DNA from: JAUWOY01 sp034431315
GTDB taxonomy: Bacteria; Chloroflexota; Anaerolineae; VGOG01
Direction: 5' to 3'
Length of the DNA: 60,287 nucleotides
Assembly: GCA_034431315.1 (NCBI GenBank)
Contig: DAOUDK010000038.1
Coordinates: 1 to 60,287 of the forward strand
In this document: positions 43,527-51,247 of the stretch, piece by piece
How positions within the stretch are numbered: the first letter of the stretch is position 1
Layout: each line of letters opens with the position of its first letter
Notes under the pieces: generated by a model
Seen by the model: only the letters and a program-made list of their open reading frames with translations
Told to the model about the DNA's origin: nothing
Databases searched by the model: none
Position numbers and translations under genes: made by a program

Positions 43527-43756
43527 GTGTACGAACAATGAGTGTGCGAACAATGAGTGTGCGAACAATGACGTTGGAGCAAATCCGCTTGGTTGGTCTG
43601 GAGGCCCTGACTCGCGAGTTAGGTCCAGCAGGAATGGTGCGTTTCTTACAGCAGTTTGAAACTGGTAAAGGTGATTACTCGCTGGAGCGACATCTTTGGC
43701 TCGGGGAACTTGATGTGCAAACGTTGGCTGAGAAAATCCAACAACGACGCCAATGA
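43523..43756 (+). CDS. Small PIN-partner protein with tandem start codons
   Basis: 77 residues. The core MTLEQIRLVGLEALTRELGP...MVRFLQQFETGKGDYSLERH matches a small conserved protein encoded next to PIN genes; the antitoxin role is inferred. A 15-bp unit (AATGAGTGTGCGAAC) occurs three times at the front, giving MSVRT-MSVRT-MSVRT-MTL. Four ATGs (43523, 43538, 43553, 43568) are therefore in frame; the last begins the conserved protein. AAGGAGG at 43506 serves the first. Confidence 0.72.
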   Translation: MSVRTMSVRTMSVRTMTLEQIRLVGLEALTRELGPAGMVRFLQQFETGKGDYSLERHLWLGELDVQTLAEKIQQRRQ

Positions 43757-43848
43757 GGTATAGACCCCAACGTGGGGGCACTGTAAGCATGGGGATAGCG
43801 ATGTAAGCTCACACTGAAGCTTTGTAGGGAGGAAGTTGAGAGGAGATC

Positions 43849-46269
43849 ATGACCGATAACTCAATCACTGCTTATTGCATGAAGTGCAGAGCTAAACGAG
43901 GGATGGAGAACCCGCAGCCGGTCTTTACGAAGGCCGGTCGGCCAGCTACGACGGGCGCCTGCCCTGTGTGTGGAACCAAGATGTTTCGCATGGGCGAAAC
44001 TCCTGCCCACGCCGGAATCCCCAAGCCCAAGCCTAAGCCCAAGCCTAAGCCCAAGCCCAAACCACCCAAACGCGACGGCAAGTTGGTCATCGTGGAATCG
44101 CCGGCCAAGGCCCGTACCATCGGCAGGTTCCTGGGCCATCCCTATCGCGTCAGGGCCTCCATCGGCCACGTGCGGGATCTGCTCAGGTCGCGCCTCAGCG
44201 TGGACGTGGAGAACGACTTCGAGCCTACCTATCGCGTGCCCAACGAAAAGAGGGACGTGGTCAAGGAACTGCAACAGGAGGTCAAGAAGGCTGGCGAGGT
44301 CTACCTGGCTACGGACCCCGACCGCGAGGGGGAAGCTATCGCCTGGCACCTCATGGAGGCGGCCCAAATCAGCAGCAAGCAAGCCCGGCGGGTGGTCTTC
44401 CACGAGATCACTCGCGACGCTATTAATGAAGCATTCTCTCACCCCCGCGATATAGACATGCAACTGGTCAACGCCCAACAGGCCCGGCGCATCCTGGACC
44501 GTCTGGTGGGCTACAAAATCAGCCCGCTTCTCTGGGAGAATGTGCGCAACCGCACCACGGCCGGGCGGGTGCAATCGGTGGCCCTGCGCCTCGTCGTCGA
44601 ACGAGAGCGGGAGATCGAGGCCTTTGTGCCGGTGGAGTACTGGTCCATTGACGCAGAGCTGGCCAAGCGGGAGAAAAAGCGCCGCAGTTTCACCGCCAAG
44701 CTGCACCGCATTCGCGGCGAGGAGGTGGATCTAAAGAGTGAAGCGGATACCCAGAAGATTATAGATGATCTGGAGAAAGCGACCTATGTCATAACCAAGG
44801 TGCGCAAGGGCCAGCGGCAGCGAAACCCCTCGCCTCCTTACACCACCAGCACCATGCAACAGGAGGCCTCCCGACGGCTGGGCTTCACCACCAAGCGCAC
44901 CATGCGGATTGCCCAGCAGCTCTATGCGGGGGTGGAGATCGGCGATGAGGAATTGGTGGGTCTCATCACCTACATGCGCACCGATAGCGTCAACGTGGCT
45001 GAGGCTGCCCAGGAGGAAGCCCGCGCTTACATCGCCGAAAGGTTTGGCGCTAAATACAGGCCGGCCAAACCTCGCCGCTACAAAACCAAAGCCAAGGGCG
45101 CACAAGAGGCCCACGAAGCCATCCGGCCCACCTCGGTGCATCGCGAGCCCAAAGCCATAAAACAGTATCTCTCGCGCGACCAGTATCGCCTCTACGATCT
45201 CATCTGGAAGCGCTTCCTGGCCAGCCAGATGTCCACGGCCATCTTCGATACCGTCTCCGTGGACATCGTGGCCAGTTCCGAGTTGCAGGCGCCTGATGAC
45301 GAGACAAAAGTGGCCGATGCCAGTGAAGTGCACTGGCGTCACCCGTCCCTCGCCACCCCAGACTATCTCTTCCGAGCCACGGGGTCCAGCATCCGATTCC
45401 GGGGCTTCTTGATCGTCTACGAAGAGGCCAGGGACGAGGATGAGGCTCCTGAGGAGGGCGAAGGCAAGATTCTGCCGCCGCTTTCCCAGGGTGAGATTTT
45501 GGACCTCTTGCGGCTCTTGCCAGAGCAGCATTTCACCAAGCCGCCGCCGCGCTACAGCGAGGCCACCCTGGTCAGAACCTTGGAGGAGTACGGCATTGGC
45601 CGGCCCAGCACCTACGCGCCCATCATCTCCATCATCCAAACGCGGGGTTACGTGGGTCGTGAGGCTAGACGCCTGTTCCCTACCGAGCTGGGCTTTATCG
45701 TCAACGATATCTTGGTGAAGCACTTCCCAGACATCATAAACGTGGATTTCACTGCTCGTATGGAGGCTGACCTGGACCTCATCGCCTCAGGTGAGCGGGA
45801 ATGGGTGCCAATGTTGCAGCAATTCTACGGTCCCTTCGATGAGGCGGTGAAGCGAGCCGCGCTCACCATGGAAAAAGTGGACCTCGGCGAGCAATCCACT
45901 GGCGAGATGTGTGAGAAGTGCGGCCATCCCATGGTCGTCAGGTTCGGCCGCTACGGCAAGTTCATCGCCTGCAGCAATTACCCAGAGTGCCGCAACACCA
46001 AGCCCTATCAGATCAAGACCGGCGTGGCCTGCCCGGAGTGCGGCGGCGACCTGGTGGAGAAGCGGACGCGCAGGAAGCGGGTCTTCTACGGCTGCTCCAA
46101 CTATCCTGAATGCGAATTCGCCACCTGGAAACGCCCCTTGCCCCAGCCTTGCCCCAATTGCGGCGGCCTGTTGACTGCTGCTGGCAAGGATAGGGCCAAG
46201 TGTGTTAAATGCGAAGAGGTGGTGGAATTGGCCCTGCTGGAGGAGACGGAGCTGGTGGGGGCGGACTGA
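43849..46269 (+). CDS. topA: DNA topoisomerase I with amino-terminal zinc ribbon
   Basis: 806 residues. Residues 8-46 form a DUF5679-type zinc ribbon (AYCMKCRAKRG, then CPVCGTKMFRMG). Residues about 57-75 are a run of Pro-Lys pairs encoded by a 6-base tandem repeat. The Toprim domain starts LVIVESPAKARTIGRFLG; the catalytic Tyr is in GLITYMRTDSVNVAE; RPSTYAPIISIIQTRGYV follows. The carboxyl end has two C4 fingers (CEKCGHPMV..CSNYPECRN; CPECGGDLV..CSNYPECEF) and a third CPNCGG. It relaxes negative supercoils. The amino ribbon plus basic linker probably adds a DNA- or RNAP-binding arm. Confidence 0.96.
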   Translation: MTDNSITAYCMKCRAKRGMENPQPVFTKAGRPATTGACPVCGTKMFRMGETPAHAGIPKPKPKPKPKPKPKPPKRDGKLVIVESPAKARTIGRFLGHPYRVRASIGHVRDLLRSRLSVDVENDFEPTYRVPNEKRDVVKELQQEVKKAGEVYLATDPDREGEAIAWHLMEAAQISSKQARRVVFHEITRDAINEAFSHPRDIDMQLVNAQQARRILDRLVGYKISPLLWENVRNRTTAGRVQSVALRLVVEREREIEAFVPVEYWSIDAELAKREKKRRSFTAKLHRIRGEEVDLKSEADTQKIIDDLEKATYVITKVRKGQRQRNPSPPYTTSTMQQEASRRLGFTTKRTMRIAQQLYAGVEIGDEELVGLITYMRTDSVNVAEAAQEEARAYIAERFGAKYRPAKPRRYKTKAKGAQEAHEAIRPTSVHREPKAIKQYLSRDQYRLYDLIWKRFLASQMSTAIFDTVSVDIVASSELQAPDDETKVADASEVHWRHPSLATPDYLFRATGSSIRFRGFLIVYEEARDEDEAPEEGEGKILPPLSQGEILDLLRLLPEQHFTKPPPRYSEATLVRTLEEYGIGRPSTYAPIISIIQTRGYVGREARRLFPTELGFIVNDILVKHFPDIINVDFTARMEADLDLIASGEREWVPMLQQFYGPFDEAVKRAALTMEKVDLGEQSTGEMCEKCGHPMVVRFGRYGKFIACSNYPECRNTKPYQIKTGVACPECGGDLVEKRTRRKRVFYGCSNYPECEFATWKRPLPQPCPNCGGLLTAAGKDRAKCVKCEEVVELALLEETELVGAD

Positions 46270-46315
46270 GAACCTGGCTGATCGTGGCTGAGCGAATCTA
46301 GATTCAAGGAGTCCA

Positions 46316-46606
46316 CGGCGGGCAAGGAATCGTCGTTTTTGGCAGCGCAGCGGGCCATCTCCAGCGATACCCAGGACAACACCTTCGCGAGGTCTTCCGC
46401 CCTTGCCTTCAAAGGCCCAAAGGGCATTATCCCCCTCGATTGTGCCGCTAGCCCCTACCAGAAGCTTCTCAAGGCTGGACTGAACCCCGAACGTTTGATG
46501 GGCATCATCCTCACCTATGCCCATCCCGACCACATCTACGGCCTCCCCTCCTTGATATACCACCTCATAATGACCAGGCGTACAGTTCCCCTGATGGAGT
46601 GGCAGA
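46316..46606 (+). pseudogene. MBL-fold hydrolase remnant (RNase Z-like)
   Basis: In one frame IVVFGSAAG (beginning of an MBL-fold protein), in the next TQDNTFARSSAL, then IPLDCAASPYQKLLKAGLNP and IILTYAHPDHIYGLPSLIYH. This aligns with MBL-fold hydrolases that carry LTHAHPDHI. Here the first metal His is Tyr, a frameshift splits the start, and the last two thirds are missing. The DUF2877 frame begins right after. Confidence 0.72.
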
Positions 46607-47701
46607 ATGAGAAACCAGCGTGTGAAGGCGCTGTCAATCAGCCGACCGGTTTTCGACATGATGAAGAGAGAGTACCTGGCCGGCCGGGTGCTCGCCAATT
46701 ACCGCCGGGCTTGCAACCTGCTGACCTCCGAGGGGGCGATAATCGCTCTGGTTGGCCCAGCGATCGGCAACGGCCCTCTGAACATTGTGATCGAGGAGAC
46801 CAGGGTTCTTGAGCACGTGAAGCCTGGGTTGCTAGCAGTCTTTTCCGATGCCCAATTTATTTTGGGCGATTCGCTAGTTGTCTCGTTAGATGGGGCTCAG
46901 TTGTGGAGGCCCGAAGTGGATTGGGGGCGTTTGGCAACTCAACCAAGAAGGCTGGAACGCAACTTGGCCGCGCTGTGCAGTTGGCTATCACAAAATGACA
47001 TTTCACAATCTGCTCCCGCTGGATTGCCAGATCCAGCGGCTTGGCGGCGGATTTGGCAATCCGCTGCGAGCACCTGTGATCTACTGAGTCTAGTTTTAGA
47101 TGAAAAGAAAGGGCCCAGGGCGCGTGAGGATGGAACTCGTTCGCCACAGAACCGGGCCTTCTTGACAATGGCGCGGGCGGCGATCAAAGGGCTGATGCAA
47201 TCGCTGCAAGATGGCGACCGGTCGGGCATCCGTGAAAACGCGGCGCTGCTGGCCGGTCTGGGGCCGGGCTTGACGCCGGCCGGGGATGACTACTTGGTGG
47301 GACTTATGGCCGGGCTTCGGCTCTGGCCGGCCCCGCTAGAGAATAGCGGATTATCGCCCGAGGAGGCTTGCCCAATCATCCTCGAAGCGACAGAGGGCAG
47401 GACCACCCTCCTCAGCAGGGCCTTCCTGCACAGCGCCAAGGAGGGCCTGTTCGGAGAAAACTGGCACGGGTTACTGACAGAACTAGCGAGAGGGGAAACC
47501 ATAGGAATACAGCGGGCAGCCGGGCGTATCTTGTCCTCAGGAGCCACATCGGGAGCCGATGCCCTGGCTGGGTTCCTGAGTCCGTATCTCTGGCATCGTA
47601 GTGGCGACTTCAGTCGCGCTAATCCGAGAGACAGCCGAGTTCGCGTTGGAGGAGTGGTACCTGTACAGCGGGCAACTGGAAGACTTCTACGACGAAGGTG
47701 A
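46607..47701 (+). CDS. DUF2877-family protein with in-frame repeat insertion
   Basis: 364 residues. DUF2877 core: LAGLGPGLTPAGDDYLVGLM near 225-245, with EGRTTLLSRAFLHSAKEG. DUF2877 proteins often accompany purine or amide catabolism genes; the reaction is not established. A 62-bp cloverleaf copy (47011-47072) adds SAPAGLPDPAAWRRIWQSAA near residue 135. The carboxyl end after DALAGF (residue about 324) comes from a GCGACTTCAGTCGC-type repeat and is probably not native. It may thus be functionally impaired. Confidence 0.72.
   Translation: MRNQRVKALSISRPVFDMMKREYLAGRVLANYRRACNLLTSEGAIIALVGPAIGNGPLNIVIEETRVLEHVKPGLLAVFSDAQFILGDSLVVSLDGAQLWRPEVDWGRLATQPRRLERNLAALCSWLSQNDISQSAPAGLPDPAAWRRIWQSAASTCDLLSLVLDEKKGPRAREDGTRSPQNRAFLTMARAAIKGLMQSLQDGDRSGIRENAALLAGLGPGLTPAGDDYLVGLMAGLRLWPAPLENSGLSPEEACPIILEATEGRTTLLSRAFLHSAKEGLFGENWHGLLTELARGETIGIQRAAGRILSSGATSGADALAGFLSPYLWHRSGDFSRANPRDSRVRVGGVVPVQRATGRLLRRR
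47011..47072. repeat. 62-bp cloverleaf repeat, copy 3
   Basis: TGCTC/GAGCA ends; hairpins CGCTGGAT-ATCCAGCG (TGCCAG loop) and GCGGATT-AATCCGC (TGGC loop). Inside the DUF2877 coding sequence, frame kept. Confidence 0.82.
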
Positions 47702-48553
47702 TTGGGAGGAATTCGACGAGGATGAGGATTGATAAGATGCCTGGCATCGGGGACAAAAATAGGTCCCCCGCCCACCTACTTTGATCCTCTCGATGGGCGT
47801 CGCGCAGGCGAAACAGGGCTTCCCCTTACGTCCTTTGACCTGAAATGTCTCCTGATAGAAGCCCTCGCTCCCGTCCAGGTGCAGGAAGGCCATCTCCGAC
47901 GAGCCACCCAGCTCCAGCCCTCGCTGCAGCTCCGCCACGATGCTGGCGTGCAATCGCTCCACCTCCTCCTCGCTTAGCTCCGAAGCGCGGCGCCGGGGAT
48001 GCAGCCTCGCTCGGAAGAGGATCTCGTCGCTGTAGACATTGCCCAGGCCAGCGATGACAGCCTGATTCATCAGGGTGGTCTTGATCATTCCCCGCTTCCT
48101 GGCCAGAAGCCGCTGCAAGAGATCAACAGTAAAGCTCTCATCCAGGGGATCAACGCCCAGTTTGGCTATGGGCGGCCAGTTGTCCACCTCGGCTGTGGGC
48201 AGCCAGTGGACGTATTTGAGCCTTACCTGGCCCAAAGTTAGGCGGGCTCCGTCAGCGAACTTCAGCTCCAGGCAAACGTCGCGGGGCTGGCCGGCGAAGG
48301 GCGGCGAGAGGAGCAGTTGGCCCACCATCATCAGGTGGATGATCAGCGAGCGGCCGCCCTCGAAATCGAGCACCAGCGTCTTGCCCCGCCGCCGCACCCC
48401 TACGATGGCTCTACCCTCCACGGCTTCCCTGAGTTGGACGATGGGGAACTGGCCCTCTGTCTTCTCAAAAACGCCACCCCCTTCCACCCTCCGCCCGACG
48501 ACCTCGCGTCTTAGCTCCTCTTTTAGTATCTCTACCTCAGGCAGCTCAGGCAT
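47687..48553 (-). CDS. mutM: Formamidopyrimidine-DNA glycosylase
   Basis: 288 residues. Begins PELPEVEILKEELRREVVGR, so the catalytic Pro and Glu are present; the H2TH region is QAVIAGLGNVYSDEILFRARL with the invariant Asn; the zinc finger is CFACATPIERIKVGGRGTYF followed by CPRCQ. It removes 8-oxoguanine and other oxidised bases. The Ser-rich tail after CPRCQ runs antiparallel to the DUF2877 end and is unusual. Start ATG 48553; no good RBS is visible, and a cloverleaf repeat lies 26 bases upstream. Confidence 0.94.
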   Translation of the reverse strand: MPELPEVEILKEELRREVVGRRVEGGGVFEKTEGQFPIVQLREAVEGRAIVGVRRRGKTLVLDFEGGRSLIIHLMMVGQLLLSPPFAGQPRDVCLELKFADGARLTLGQVRLKYVHWLPTAEVDNWPPIAKLGVDPLDESFTVDLLQRLLARKRGMIKTTLMNQAVIAGLGNVYSDEILFRARLHPRRRASELSEEEVERLHASIVAELQRGLELGGSSEMAFLHLDGSEGFYQETFQVKGRKGKPCFACATPIERIKVGGRGTYFCPRCQASYQSSSSSNSSQSPSS

Positions 48554-48578
48554 TTTGTCAACCTCGGTGGATCTAAAA

Positions 48579-48640
48579 TTGCTCTGAGGGGATTGCCAAT
48601 CCCCGCTTTGGGCCTGGATCTGGCGATCCGGGCCGAGCAA
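48579..48640. repeat. 62-bp cloverleaf repeat, copy 4
   Basis: TTGCTC/GAGCAA ends; hairpins GGGGATT-AATCCCC (GCC loop) and GGCCTGGATC-GATCCGGGCC (TGGC loop). Nearly the inverted copy of 27772-27834. It lies between mutM and the radical SAM gene. Confidence 0.85.
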
Positions 48641-48658
48641 AAAAAGAGTTGGCTGCGG

Positions 48659-49774
48659 CTACACCGCGCTAAGGATCTGCTGCTCGACTTCCCTGGCCAA
48701 CTTCTTCCCCAGGCTCGGGATGCTCTCCAACCCCTTCACCCCCATCCGCTCGTAGATCAGGCGCACGTCCTGTTCCAGCTCGTCCAGAGCCCAGGCGGCC
48801 TTGCGATAAGCCCAAATCCTGTAGCCCTGAGCATCCGCTAGTTCCAGCCGATAGGTCTTGATGGCCAGGTGCTCAGCGATGCGCTTGTTCACCGCCCTCT
48901 TTTCACCAGGGATGATGGGGCGCGGCATCCGGTCGCTGATGCCATACTTCTCGCACAGTTCTGCCACCCTGCGCCCCAGTCGGTTCCAGTAGCTCCGAGG
49001 CGGGCCGTAACTGCCTGGGGGATAGAGTTGCTCGTAGACAGGTATCTTCTCCGGACAGATGCGCGCCAACTGTCTAATGAAATAAGCTTTCTGCTTGTCG
49101 GAGAGGGTCAGCCCGCCGGCCAGGACGAAGGAGCCGCCGTGGTCGCGAGTCCAGCGCACCACCGCTTCCAGGTTCCCGTCGTCATCGTAGATGCCGGGGA
49201 GGATGGGCATGAAGGATGTGCCAGTGAGGATGCCCGCCTTGGCGAACTGCTCCATGGCCTCGAAGCGGCGCGGCGGCATGGGCACGGCAGGCTCAAAACC
49301 TTTGAGGTGCTCGTAATGGGGGGATTCGGGGGTGGCAATAATGCTGAAGCTGACCACGGCCCGCGCCCTGTCGTTGATGGCCGTGATCAGCTCCAAATCT
49401 TGCAGCACGTTATGGGACTTCTCCAGCACGAAGACGGGGAAGCCCAGGTCGAGGCAGACCTGGAGCATCTGGCGCGAGAGGCGATGCTGCCACTCGGCGG
49501 GCTGGTAGTCTCCCAGACCGACGACGCCCACTGGCACCTTCGAGAGCTCTTTGCGCAAGAGCTGCGGCGCGTTGATCTTCACCTTGATCAGCCGGGCAAA
49601 ATCATCGGGATCAGGGTAGGGGCAGTACTTGCTCTCGCGCCAGTAGCAATACTCGCAGCCGTGCTGACAGCCTATGTAGGGATGGGCGGTATAGCGCGTC
49701 CAGAACCAGTGATCGGGGCGTTTGTGCTTGTTCAGGATGCGCTTGGGCCTGTAGACTTTACATTCGACAGCCAC
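48659..49774 (-). CDS. Radical SAM protein (SPL-like) with helix-hairpin-helix tail
   Basis: 371 residues. Cluster motif GCQHGCEYCYWRESKYC (C-x3-C-x2-C), preceded by HPYIG as in spore photoproduct lyase-like and Rv2578c-type proteins. GLGDYQPAEWQHRLSRQML and PILPGIYDDDGNLEAVVRW support the family. The last ~45 residues (VRLIYERMGVKGLESIPSLG) form a helix-hairpin-helix, a DNA-binding motif. With mutM downstream and a polX fragment upstream it suggests DNA-lesion chemistry. GTG start at 49774. The reaction is unknown. Confidence 0.85.
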   Translation of the reverse strand: MAVECKVYRPKRILNKHKRPDHWFWTRYTAHPYIGCQHGCEYCYWRESKYCPYPDPDDFARLIKVKINAPQLLRKELSKVPVGVVGLGDYQPAEWQHRLSRQMLQVCLDLGFPVFVLEKSHNVLQDLELITAINDRARAVVSFSIIATPESPHYEHLKGFEPAVPMPPRRFEAMEQFAKAGILTGTSFMPILPGIYDDDGNLEAVVRWTRDHGGSFVLAGGLTLSDKQKAYFIRQLARICPEKIPVYEQLYPPGSYGPPRSYWNRLGRRVAELCEKYGISDRMPRPIIPGEKRAVNKRIAEHLAIKTYRLELADAQGYRIWAYRKAAWALDELEQDVRLIYERMGVKGLESIPSLGKKLAREVEQQILSAV

Positions 49775-49801
49775 GGTCTCTAGCCCAGGCTACTTCTGAG
49801 A

Positions 49802-50311
49802 TCATCGTGGCCGAGTCGGCTCCAGCCAGTTGTCTGCCGCCCAGCCGATGAATTCGTCCTCGTCCTCCAGCCGCCACCAGGTGTAACCATCGGCCTCCTC
49901 AGGGCCCTCCAGTACTTCGAGAATCGTCCCGTCTTTGACTATGGTGAGGCGAGCATAGTTCAGCCCAGGACCGGAGCGATAGCTCAGTTCATCGGCTTCG
50001 GCGCCGACCACCTTCACGTAGCCGCCGACCTTGATCTCGGTGGGGACGCTTGGAGTAGGCGTAGGCTTGGGAGTGGAAGTGGCAGTGGGGAGCGTGGGCA
50101 CCGTCGGCAGAGCGGGGGTGGCGGTAGGTGTGATCTCCACAGTCGGCTGGGTTGGCGGCGTGAAGGGGTTCCAAAGAGTGATGAACACAGCCAATATCAA
50201 CAGCAGAATGACCGCCAGAGGCCAAAGGGGCAACCTGCGCCGACCCTTCGCTCGCGTCTGCCGCTGAACTTCCTCTTCGTAATAATCGTCTTGGGTGTTG
50301 AAGTCAGACAT
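49802..50311 (-). CDS. Membrane-anchored SH3-domain protein
   Basis: 169 residues. Cytoplasmic charged start, one TM segment (WPLAVILLLILAVFITLWNP at about 30-49), a Pro/Thr-rich stalk (TPTATPALPTVPTLPTATST) and a bacterial SH3 domain (LSYRSGPGLNYARLTIVKDG). It should be anchored in the membrane with SH3 outside, where it could bind wall glycan or another surface protein. RBS AAAGGAG is 11 bases before the ATG. It is upstream of the radical SAM gene on the same strand. Confidence 0.85.
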   Translation of the reverse strand: MSDFNTQDDYYEEEVQRQTRAKGRRRLPLWPLAVILLLILAVFITLWNPFTPPTQPTVEITPTATPALPTVPTLPTATSTPKPTPTPSVPTEIKVGGYVKVVGAEADELSYRSGPGLNYARLTIVKDGTILEVLEGPEEADGYTWWRLEDEDEFIGWAADNWLEPTRPR

Positions 50312-50410
50312 TTTGATGCTCCTTTCTCTGTTTATTCTTGTCCTCCATCAGCACATTGGCGGAAGACCTCGCTTAGGAAGACTGACTGAGCTAACATGAC
50401 AAATTAGTGG

Positions 50411-50896
50411 CTAGGCAGTGCCCAGGGGGAGGCGATCGCTGCGTCGGCGGAGGGCCTTGATGCCGGCTAGGATGTTGGCCTCCGACTTGGCGCCCAATCC
50501 CGGCAGATCCCTGATCTTGCCCTCCTGGGCTGCTCGTTCCACATCGGCCACGCTCGTCAACCCCAACCTCTCGCAGAGCAGCTTTGCCGTCCTGGGGCCT
50601 ACGTTGGGAATGGTCAACATATCCACTACCCCCGGCGGGATCTCTTCTTTCAGCCCCTCGTAATACTCTAATCGCCCCGTGCGCAACAACTCATTGAGCT
50701 TCTTGGCCAGGGCCTCACCGACGCCGGGTATCTCCCTGAGTTTACCAGCCTGCCAAACATCGTTGACATCTCGCCCCAGGTTGAGGATGTTATCCGCTGC
50801 CCGCCGGTACGCCACGGCCTTGTAGATGATCTCGCCCTTTATCTCCAGCAGGTCAGCGATGTCGTAGAGTATATCGGCCACCTGGCGATTGTTCAT
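50411..50896 (-). CDS. PolX amino-terminal (HhH) protein, truncated
   Basis: 161 residues. MNNRQVADILYDIADLLEIK, AVAYRRAADNILNLG, LREIPGVGEALAKKLNELLR and LTIPNVGPRTAKLLCERLGL match the 8-kDa and helix-hairpin-helix part of family X DNA polymerases. It ends RRSDRLPLGTA-stop, exactly where full PolX (about 570 residues) continues into the palm and PHP domains. Either a decayed polX or a stand-alone gap-binding protein. ATG 50896 is the family start. Confidence 0.82.
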   Translation of the reverse strand: MNNRQVADILYDIADLLEIKGEIIYKAVAYRRAADNILNLGRDVNDVWQAGKLREIPGVGEALAKKLNELLRTGRLEYYEGLKEEIPPGVVDMLTIPNVGPRTAKLLCERLGLTSVADVERAAQEGKIRDLPGLGAKSEANILAGIKALRRRSDRLPLGTA

Positions 50897-50947
50897 CGTC
50901 CTTTTCCCCACTACTCGCAGCAGGTACTCTCACAGCGAATCCACTCA

Positions 50948-50976
50948 ATTATACCAGTTTTTGCTCAACTTGACAA
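50948..50976 (-). promoter_or_regulatory. Sigma-70 promoter for the polX fragment
   Basis: On the minus strand TTGTCA (50971-50976), a 17-base spacer and TATAAT (50948-50953), 52 bases before the ATG at 50896. Confidence 0.75.
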
Positions 50977-51063
50977 CAATAGGCCAGGAGGGTTTTCGAA
51001 GCAGAGTAGGGCGGGGGAAACACGGTCGAATCGTCAACGTGGAACTCATTTTACATGCTGAAG

Positions 51064-51156
51064 TTTAGGCTCTAGCACCCGTCCCCGGGTGCGTTTGTGG
51101 CAGCCCGAGGCCTGTCCTGAGCCTGTCGAAGGGACGGGCCTTGGAGCCTATATTAA
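51064..51156. repeat. Imperfect palindrome carrying a 23-bp element
   Basis: TTTAGGCTC...CCGTCCC on the left faces GGGACGG...GGAGCCTA on the right. Between them lies a 23-bp-family copy in minus orientation (CCTGTCCTGAGCCTGTCGAA at 51111-51130). It occupies the gap between the divergent polX and ABC genes; no gene is seen here. Confidence 0.65.
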
Positions 51157-51186
51157 AATTCCAGTTACGTGAACGAACACGACTTT

Positions 51187-51215
51187 TTGCCACGATGTGG
51201 CATTTGTGTTATACT
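51187..51215 (+). promoter_or_regulatory. Promoter with overlapping palindromic operator
   Basis: TTGCCA (51187-51192), 17-base spacer, TATACT (51210-51215). The perfect palindrome TGCCACGATGTGGCA (51188-51202) covers the -35 box and half of the spacer, where a repressor would block RNA polymerase. Same TGCCAC half-site as at 28021. Confidence 0.7.
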
Positions 51216-51247
51216 GCTGGCGATCTTTCGTGGAGAGGAAAGTGCCG

